Source of the DNA: Lepas anatifera
Lineage: Eukaryota > Arthropoda > Thecostraca > Lepadidae
Length of the DNA stretch: 64,000 nt
Assembly: GCA_034440635.1 (NCBI GenBank)
Contig: JAOTON010000898.1
Location: forward strand, 1-64,000
Direction: 5' to 3'
Shown in pieces: positions 56,237 to 64,000 of this stretch. Numbering within the stretch: the stretch's first letter is position 1; each line of letters begins with the position of its first letter. The position numbers and the translations under genes were made by a program. The notes below the pieces were generated by a model. It ran no database searches, was not told the DNA's origin, and saw nothing but the letters and a program-made list of their open reading frames with translations.

Positions 56237-56347
56237 TAAGCACGTTTCTATGATGTTCCGTTAGTAACAGATGGCGCAAAAGCACATCGTGACCGTGTTT
56301 CACGTGATTTCAGCATGTAACCTTTCAGGGCATCATCCAAAATATAG
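56237..56347. other. Flank between 4.6-kb element and LTR element
   Basis: Single-copy sequence that begins with the TAAGCA target duplication. It should be the continuation of the locus that also lies left of 51,613; no gene. Confidence 0.5.
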
Positions 56348-56591
56348 TGTTATGTGTGTGCTGAGATGTTGAAAGACCGGAGGTTGGAGCCAGAATGTAT
56401 TGAAAAAGAGATGGGCCGAGTTTAAATAGTGCTGGGGAGTGGCACGAATGGGTCACATGGGTGGTGACGCATTGTGTCTGCTGCTGCGTGAGATGGCCGA
56501 CACGTTGGTTGCAGGGTCTGGCACGTGAGTGCCTGGCCCGTGCCTAGCCATCCCCTGCGCAGCTGCTACACCCATGTTTCCACATATGACA
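56348..56591 (-). repeat. LTR of a short non-coding LTR element
   Basis: 244 bp, begins TGTTATG and ends ATGACA on the plus strand (TG...CA). Nearly identical to 58,257-58,500; visible differences are single-base ones (for example 'gctggggagtgg' versus 'gctgggggagtgg'). Confidence 0.88.
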
Positions 56592-58256
56592 TCATCCCCC
56601 ATACGGTAATGAGTGGAACGAATTTAACTATACATACGTTAACAGAAATACAGTGCAGGTATTGTTTCAATTCATACAATAGAGGTATTACCCATACAAT
56701 TACATACATACAATAAACATGAAGAGAATGACCAGTACGCAAAGTCTCATTGGGAATGTGAGACGTGACCGACAGACCTGAATTAAGAATAGGCGATAAG
56801 AAACCTATAACTTGAATATGCAAAACACCAAGCTGAGCGAGTAAACCATTAGTATAGTTGGAGCATCCACGCTGAGACCCTCGGATCACAGTATTGTCTA
56901 TTGGCACTTGTCCATAAATCTTAATGCTTGCATTATTTTCTGTTTCTATTTGCTAGTCTTGTATCTTGCTGATTGTTATGTTGTTGCGTTATAGACTTCT
57001 GAGTCTCGAGGTTGTGGTATGGACTTCTGAGTTATTTGTTATCCGCCGTCAGCGTTGATGAGGCAGCGCCGTTTTGCGTTAGCGCCGTTTTGGGTAGACG
57101 TTTTGCGTGACTGGCGGGAGTCACAAGTTCAGCGGCGGCTAGAACTTGGTGATGCTGGCGCGTAATGGATGGGGCGCCAGGTGCCAAATGCCGGGGCCGA
57201 ATGTAGCGGAGGCGCCCGGGAGGTGTGCCGAGGTATCATCACATGGAGTTCCTGAGTGATCAGGTTTGCTCAGGGTGGAATCTGATAGTGACTGGGCGTT
57301 CAGGTCTGTCAGGCTGCGTAGAGGTCCTGCGGGAAGTAAACAGGTAGATCAGATACAAAACGGGAGTAACGACAAGAGTTTCAGATAATACTAATGACAA
57401 TGGGATAGTGAGGCAGACAATATTACAACGGAAGACAGTGAAACATATAAACACAGACAATCAAGTGCCAGGAGTTCAGTAAAAAGCTAAAAGAATATAC
57501 AGTACTTTTTACATCCGGGGCCAATCCGCCCTTCTTCAAGGCTTGCTGTAAATGATGACATGTTTTGCGAGGGCAGATGTAGCTGGAGTCCAAGGTTGAG
57601 TGACTGGGCCGCGGTTTTTGTGCAGGTGTATTGTTCCTCTCGGGCAGTTTAAGCGCGGCTTCAGCGGAATGGTCAGCAGCGGCGCGGCCGAATGATGTAA
57701 ACAATTGGCCTGGCGGGTAGCGCTAGGCCAGCTAGACAGTCGCGCCGACTTTTTTGTTGACCATGGGTGGAGATGCGTATGTCTGGGGTCAGCGATGACT
57801 GACGGCTGCACTTGGCGGCAGGAACGGCGGCGGCGGCAGTGACAGTCCTGTGTCTGGTCACTGCTCCAGAGGTGTTGGTGGTCCGGAATCTTGAACATGC
57901 AACCTAACACACTGAATTCAAAAGAAAGCAAGGCAATGAATTACGTTAAGGCGCAATATCCTTAGGGGTTACATGTCGGGGCGCCACTAGGTGATAAGGG
58001 GGAAGGTTCACCAAGATACATGAGACCTGGGCCATTTGGTCGGTGAACCAAAGGGGAGGAAAGTAATTGGCCATTTTATGACGAGATCCAAAATGCAGAC
58101 AAAGAAGTAAAATTACCGTTACGTTACGGTCTGCAGATGTTACGTTACTGGTGAAGGAGGGGCAGGGGAGGGAGAAGGTGAAGCGAGACAATTGACTGTA
58201 ACGGGATCGAGTAAAATTTTCGGACGGAGGAGTCGGTTGACCACTGCTGCCACCAG

Positions 58257-58500
58257 TGTTATGTGTGTGCTGAGATGTTGAAAGACCGGAGGTTGGAGCC
58301 AGAATGTATTGAAAAAGAGATGGGCCGAGTTTAAATAGTGCTGGGGGAGTGGCACGAATGGGTCACATGGGTGGTGACGCATTGTGTCTGCTGCTGCGTG
58401 CGATGGCCGACACGTTGGTTGCAGGGTCTGGCACGTGAGTGCCTGGCCCGTGCCTAGCCATCCCTGCGCAGCTGCTACACCCATGTTTCCACATATGACA
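58257..58500 (-). repeat. Second LTR of the short element
   Basis: 244-bp partner of 56,348-56,591, immediately followed by the hAT-MITE fragment at 58,501. Confidence 0.88.
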
Positions 58501-58665
58501 TTATAAGCAGGATTTTGGTGCTTCAACTCTCAACTCTAAGTGTAAATATTGGGCCTTGGTCGCAAAAAAGTCTCTCGAGCCCATATTTTTTTACTCCGAG
58601 ACGTTTTTTTTTGCTTTTCGACTTTGGCTTGCCCCTCCCAAACCGACCGGCTAGATTCGCCACTG
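58501..58665. mobile_element. hAT-type MITE fragment at the edge of duplication copy 2
   Basis: Reverse complement of much of 55,633-55,893 ('cttcaactctcaactctaag', 'tttgcttttcgactttgg', 'ccaaaccgaccggctagat'), ending in the terminal CCACTG at 58,660-58,665. The next eight bases, gtcatggc, also occur at 46,510 in copy 1, consistent with insertion at that site. Its left part is missing where the LTR element abuts. Confidence 0.82.
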
Positions 58666-60875
58666 GTCATGGCTACATATACAAATATATTTCCCAGCCC
58701 TGGGCTGCTATATCTGATCCCATATGCCGTCCTATTTTTTTCATAATAACGATGATAGTTGCCTTGCTTTTAAGTTCCAAAGCTGTGCTACTTTAATTAT
58801 GAATATGTGGCGCTTAGATGTTGCAGATATGTATTCATTTTTACTGCGATATCAGCACGAACCATATATGAATCAAGAACTTCTTATAGGCGTGGACATT
58901 GGTCAGGAGGGCTCCTTTTGGGTCCAGGGTATGCCAATTCTTCAGTTGTGGTCTGTCAGAGGGGCCCCAATTCACATCATGGGGGCGCCAATACTTGCAT
59001 GCTGGAGGAGTGTAGGAAGCGACGTTTCAGGGGGTGCTGAGGCTGCTTCAAGGGGGCCGGGGGCGCAGTCGGGGGCGCCAAATACGGGATTGGGGGGAGC
59101 ACCTGCTCCTTCTGCTGGATCCACCTGTTGCAGAAATATATCGGAGGCTTTAGCACATATATTTCCTCCTGTTTAATCCATTGCGTCCAAATCACTCACC
59201 TCATTACAGCTTACAAGCCGCGCTGGCCCAGGAAGGGTGACGCTCGGTGCTGCGTTAATCCTAATCAGTGCCAGAAAATATACATCTCAAAAGGATTGTA
59301 TGATTGTGAGAAGAAAATTAAACGTGTGCGAAAATGGTGAGCATTGGGCAATATCGTGCAGTCCTGCTGAGAACCGTCGGAACGGGATGGTGGAGCTGAC
59401 TCACTCCCGATACCTTGGTGGCTACTTCGCCCTCTTAAACGGCTTTGTCCCAAGCCTCTTAGCCCTGTAAATAGGTGGATATGTTCTCTTCTAAGGGACT
59501 CCACCGGGTCTGGGGGACACAGAAGGCGACTTTCCACCAGAATCGTCGCTATTCTCTACTATCTGGTCTGAACATCTGGCAGAAAAACTACCTGAGCTCC
59601 GACGGCCCATCTTTCTTTGCGGTAATACTTATATGTAGCATATGCTGGAGGAGCTGTAACTGTGCACAGCGTGAACGTCACTCGGACTAGCCCTGACGAA
59701 TGATGGACAGGACTGGATATTACGTGGAACGACAGGAAAGACGCCCTCGGAAATTCCGTCCTGAGTCTTCATCCCACAATCTGTTTCTGTGCAGCAAGGG
59801 ACTTACCCTTCCCGGTCGAGCACTGCAGACCGGCGGCGCCCCCGCGCCGGCTCACGCCCTGAGTGTTGCCGTTTTTCAGTCCGGTATCCAGTCTTACTGG
59901 GATTTACGCACGCTAGGTGGGCGCACTGATAAAAAATACCTCGGGATACCATTACTCACGTCAGTACACATCCATATTCAGTTCAGGTATCATCTAGAAA
60001 AATGTAACCAATCTAGAGCATTTTGAAATGGGATAATACTGTCTTTGTCTGTGTTTGTTGGGAAGCATTCACAGTTTCGGATTTTGAAAGGAATGATAGG
60101 ATACGCGAAACAGAAGATGATTTATCGTAGGATATGCGAAACAGAAAATGATTTATCGCTGTAAAGCAGGCTTAGTTAATTTTCAGTTCACTACGTAGAT
60201 ATGGGTGCCTCAGTGGAAGCAACCCGCTTCTCTAGCCAAGTGGTTCGGGCCAAACCCCTCGGCAGATTTCCTCCACGGTTCCTAATCCCTCCAGATAGGG
60301 CAGGCATGGAGTTCTAAGCACCAAATGACGTAGTTGATGCATCGTTGAATTGGCTGGCCCGTTGAATTCAATTATTGCTAATATGTTAATCGCATAGTCA
60401 AGCACAGACGATCATAATTCGACATTGTTGATTTCTTCCTGTTCTAGTCCGACTGAGAGAATATTACATGATTCTAAAAAAATTAATGTCCCATTGGTAT
60501 GCACAGCGTGCAATTTCCCAGTGGTACTTGATACCAGACATCCCAAACAGAACTGACAACGAATCACCGTTTGTTTTTGCACGCCCACAAAAAGTGGCAT
60601 CTCAGGTATGTTCCGTACCCGCCTGCGTGAGTGATGCGAGCCTCGAGGAGCCCCATGGTGGATTTTCCAGACACCCTGCTGGGCTTTCTGCCAGGTCGGT
60701 CACTGCGAGGGGAGGGTGCCATTCCAGACAGGGCAGTGGAGTGGTGAAGTCGAGAGGTGAGCTGCCGGTCCAGTGGTCTTGGAAGGAGGGGGCTCGATGC
60801 GTGAGTGGGCTACATAGCGGCTCAGACAGGAAAATAAGCAAGTGTGATACTACATATTGTGATCGGAATTATTGG

Positions 60876-62512
60876 ATGAGTGTGATGCCGCTTTTGATTC
60901 TGATTTTGCTGGGGCTGCTGGTGAGTGGTGAGGCGTTTTCTAACGGAGAAGTTCCTGTCCCCGAGTTTGACTTCGAGCCGGGTGTCATCAAGGTCGCCAT
61001 TCCGAAGACCTCGCCCTCAATGACGTTAGCTGCCATACACCTGACCATCGGGGAGCCGGTCCCCGGCACAAAGGCAGGCAGGTTCAACCAGGATCTGAGA
61101 GAAGACGGCAGGTTCTTCCGCGGTGACATCATCTCCAACTGGGAAACGGGCGATACCATATACTACTGGGTATACGTCATCGTTGACGGCCTGGGATACC
61201 ACCGTCTCAACCAAAATCACATTATTCGAGCTCGCAGCCAAATACCATCGAAGGGCGGCAGCCGGCCGTCGGGGGGCGACAGCGGTCCTTTTGAGGTTCC
61301 CACGCCACAGTTCCACCTGTCGCCGTACACGGTGACGGTGACGGTGCCGGCTCTGCCGGGCGTCTCGCTGGCTGCCGTCCACTTCAGCCTCAACACTCCG
61401 GTGCCGGGCGTGCAGGCCGGCCGCTACAACCAGGACCTGCAGCGGTCCGGCGACGCCTTCGTCGGCGTCTTCAACGTACCCGACTGGAAGCCCGGCGATG
61501 TCATTCACTACTGGGTGTACGTCGTACATGACGGACTCGGAAAACACAAGCTTGGCCAAACATACGTTATCCCGAATGTGAACGGAGCGGTGCCGGAACC
61601 AGGTACGCAGGAAGGCCCTCCGGCTGGGACTGATTCTCCGCCGATGTCTCCACTGCTCCCGCAGAAATGTGGCAACCGCAGCACCTTCGACCTGCTGCAG
61701 GCATTGGATGGAAGCACACTCCGTGTGCACGGCGGAAAGCCTGCCTCAGACGGGGAGTACCCGTGGCAGGTGCAGCTTCTCAAGCTGGAAGGCATCGGCT
61801 ACTCCCATCTCTGCGGCGGCATCATCATCTCGGACCGGCACGTGCTGACGGCGGCCCACTGTCTGACGGAGGTGACGGAGCGGCGCCTGCTGGTGGTGGT
61901 GGGTCAGTACGACCGACGCACCGCCGACGACCCCGGGCAGCAGACGTTCGGAGTGCAGTCGATGCAGAAGCACAGCCGCTACAGCACCGACAGACTGGTG
62001 GGGTACGCGCACGACATCGCCGTGCTGCTGCTGAGGCCGGTCGGCGGCTGCGGCATCAGCTTCGGCGACTTCGTCCAGCCGCTGTGTCTGCCCCGCGGCG
62101 ACGAGGCCCTCGACGAGCACACCGCCTGCCTGGTCTCCGGCTGGGGTCGGCAGGACGAGTCGCGCGAGTTCCCTGACCTTCTGCACGGCGGCGTGGTGCC
62201 CTACGTCACCCCCAGCTACTGCAGCTCCGAGGAGGTCTGGGGCAGCCTCTACAACGACACCAACCAGCTGTGCGCCGGCTTCACGGCGGGGGCGCTGACG
62301 CGGTGGATGCCTGCGAGGGCGACTCAGGCGGCCCTCTCGCCTGCCAGGACAGTCAGGGCCGCTGGAAGGCCACCGGCATCGTCTCCTGGGGCTCTCCCGA
62401 GTGCAAAGCGTTGCCCGTCTATGTGGGCGTGTACACGCGTGTCGCCAGCTACACTGAATGGATCGTCCAGACCATAGAGTACCTCTGCGAAGGTTATTTT
62501 CCTTGTCCATGA
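60876..62512 (+). pseudogene. CBM39-CBM39-trypsin protease, frameshifted copy
   Basis: The paralogue of the gene at 48,639. It has the same signal peptide, both CBM39 domains, linker, activation site and the His and Asp of the triad. Only about eight amino-acid changes are seen before the break (for example Gly for Ala in the signal peptide, Glu for Lys in IGKPVPG, Asn for Asp in the linker, Phe for Tyr in FGDYV). At about 62,286-62,291 a run of six G in copy 1 is five G here. The frame then changes after AGFTAG and loses the Ser-bearing GDSGGP; the shifted frame ends at a stop near 62,477. The original frame downstream is intact to the TGA at 62,510-62,512. As read, the product would bind glucan but lack the catalytic serine. 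A homopolymer error in assembly is a real alternative. Confidence 0.85.
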
Positions 62513-62949
62513 TAAAGTTTTCAATGCCAACTATCTACAACCTTGGTCGACACACACCATAATGAAAATTGTAGTATGGTTTCGAAATTCAGTCAGGAGG
62601 CTCAACATTTTCACTGCTGCAAATCACTTTGATTTTTTTGTTCGCTGAATCACGTTATATTGCATGAAAGTGGCATGGAAGCTAAGACTTAGCACGCAAG
62701 GTCAACGCAGCTCGCATTTAGTGGAGATTTAGGCGTTTACGCCGTTTTACCTTTAGGACCCGTTAGTGTTATAGACATTCTTGTGCCAGCGATGAAGCTC
62801 ATAAAGCACGACGGGAACATGCGCTCAGCCAAGTGGTGTTCAAGTAAAACCATTATCTCACCACATACATGAGGTTAATCGTGCTAAATGGTGGGGCAGA
62901 TTCGGAAATGTTAATGACAGATTTTCCAAAAGGGAGCAAATGCCAATAA

Positions 62950-63680
62950 TTGCACGGTAAGGGAATGTCCAGTGAATTTCAGTTTTTCTGCTTTTGTGTC
63001 ATTTTTGGTGTGTTAGCTAGAAAAGATAAGCTAAATAAAAAGAAAGAAAATATTTCACGTGACCAAGCTATAAAACAAAAAAGCATTCAGCCCTGTGCGA
63101 GTTTGGGAACAACGGTGATTTACTGCATGCAGCAATATTTAGTTGAGATTAACCCCGGATCGTGGCTTCCAGGGGCGCGAGAGCAATGTCTAATACACAT
63201 TCAACAACAGCAAGCAGATGTTTGTCATCGGAAGGAAAGAAGGAAGAATGCTGATATGTCTTGCTGAGATCCCTTTTGGAAAAAATTGCATGTGATTACT
63301 GGGATGAATACGATAGTTGCACGGCAATGGACTGTCCAATGAATTTCAGTTTTTCTTCTTTTTATTTAATTTTTGGTGTGTAAAAGATAAGCAAAAAAGC
63401 GAAAAGAGGTTATTTCACGTGACCAAGCTATAGGAAAAAAACATTCAGCTTTGGGCGAGTTTGGGAACAACGGTGATTTACTGCATGCAGCAGTATCTAG
63501 TTGTGATTAACCCCGGGTCGTGGCTTCCATGGGCCCGAGAGCAATGTCTAGGTAATACACATTCAACAACAGCAAGCAGATATTTATCATCGGAAGAAAG
63601 TAAGGAAGAATGCTGGTATGTCTTGCTGAGATCCCTTTTGGAAAAAATTGCATATTATTACTACTATATGACAGTTTGAA
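62950..63680. repeat. Direct repeat of about 350 bp downstream of copy 2
   Basis: Same pair of related segments as at 50,715-51,440, with starts near 63,105 and 63,465. Second half shows a small deletion near 'ttgcatattattactactat'. Confidence 0.85.
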
Positions 63681-63852
63681 ACATTTTGGACTGATAAAAG
63701 TGGTCTGCTTTACTGATGCTGCAGTTGCTCGCGGACCTTGGGTAGCCAAAACCCGTAAGGTTACGTTTGACTGCAAAGGTCATTATCATACTGGCTTAGG
63801 AAAATTTTAGGCATGTTGTTGCTCGTGCAGAAGATTAAAAATGTCTGTAAGC

Positions 63853-64000
63853 ACCAGGGGTGTAATTTTCTATCTCTTTGGGGTGCCCGAGCACCCCCAA
63901 TCCTAATTTGAGCACCCTCAATCATGTGCTGAGCACCCCCAATACATGTGCCGCCCCTGGCTTGCCACTGCCGCCCAGAACGGTGTCACGCTATCTCATC
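63853..64000. mobile_element. Left end of the second copy of the 4.6-kb element
   Basis: CCAGGGGTGTAATTTTC after TAAGCA, then 'gagcacccccaatcctaatt' and the beginning of the 'ctgccgccc' satellite. The element continues beyond the window. Confidence 0.85.

Larger units (their letters stand above)
56348..58500 (-). mobile_element. Short non-autonomous LTR element (TRIM/LARD-like)
   Basis: Two 244-bp LTRs surround a 1,665-bp interior. Read on the minus strand, the 5' LTR is followed by C then TGGTGGCAGCAGTGG, a primer-binding-site-like sequence, and the 3' LTR is preceded by the purine tract ATGGGGGATGA. No Gag or Pol similarity is seen in any frame; the longest frame is 131 codons, low-complexity. 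I find no target-site duplication: flanks are 'aatatag' on the left and 'ttataag' on the right. The internal region is GC-rich and single-copy in this window. Confidence 0.85.
58666..64000 (+). repeat. Tandem segmental duplication, copy 2 (continues past the window)
   Basis: Nearly identical to 46,510-51,760. Differences are scattered substitutions and small indels, plus about 80 bp of extra sequence near 59,600-59,690. The left end of the 4.6-kb element reappears at 63,853 with the same TAAGCA flank. The copy is cut off by the end of the window. Confidence 0.95.

Noticed and set aside
56348..58500. Intact autonomous retrotransposon
   Set aside because: The interior has no Gag, RT or integrase similarity in any frame; only structural LTR features are supported.
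61746..62510. 254-codon minus-strand open frame over copy 2 of the protease
   Set aside because: Antisense shadow of GC-rich coding sequence; low-complexity Arg/Ala/Gly composition and no domain.

Overview
The window is eukaryotic and comes from a repeat-rich, gene-poor invertebrate genome. It holds only two convincing host genes, both intronless across the part I can read. Nearly everything else is mobile elements, foldback elements and satellite-like arrays. CBM39 (beta-1,3-glucan recognition) domains, Tc1/mariner, Ty3/gypsy, Penelope-like and TTAA-flanked elements, and a tRNA-derived SINE fit a protostome. An arthropod, perhaps a crustacean, is my best guess, but no marker in the window fixes the taxon.

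Layout. 0.6-2.7 kb and 9.0-10.6 kb: degenerate G/C-rich arrays. 3.2-5.2 kb: two TTAA-type elements full of AGGTCA half-sites. 5.7-7.0 kb: a complete but broken mariner-type transposon with perfect ends. 13.0-15.8 kb: a foldback TTAA element with a TA-flanked MITE inside it. 15.8-18.5 kb: a degenerate array of about 157-bp units, interrupted by another copy of that MITE. 22.0-22.2 kb: a tRNA-derived SINE. 24.8-25.7 kb (minus): a secreted protein with an apple/PAN-like region and a fibrinogen-like domain. 26.5-27.5 kb: the best-preserved TTAA element. 29.2-31.0 kb: Penelope-like pieces with hammerhead-ribozyme-like motifs, split by a TTAA element. 33.7-34.1 kb: a 268-bp MITE beside a TATA/initiator promoter and short first exon. 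35.2-37.8 kb (minus): an internally deleted Ty3/gypsy element with nearly identical LTRs. 38.7-41.2 kb: a 2.5-kb foldback. 43.4-44.7 kb: a 66-bp minisatellite whose unit is a multiple of three.

The main discovery is at 46.5-64.0 kb. A segment carrying a serine protease gene is duplicated in tandem with an offset of about 12.2 kb. The predicted 545-residue protein is signal peptide, CBM39, CBM39, Pro-rich linker with a lone Cys, then a trypsin-like domain with an intact His/Asp/Ser triad. It joins a beta-glucan sensor to a protease zymogen in one chain. In known insect pathways and in horseshoe-crab Factor G these two jobs sit on separate polypeptides. Copy 2 is almost identical but has lost one G from a G-run just before the catalytic-serine motif, so it predicts a glucan-binding protein with a broken protease, unless this is an assembly error.

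Between the copies lie a 4.6-kb element with CCAGGGGTGTAAT-type ends and an internal satellite, a 2.15-kb non-coding LTR element, and a hAT-type MITE remnant at the edge of copy 2. The fibrinogen-like gene and the protease may both act in extracellular non-self recognition; that link is inference only.
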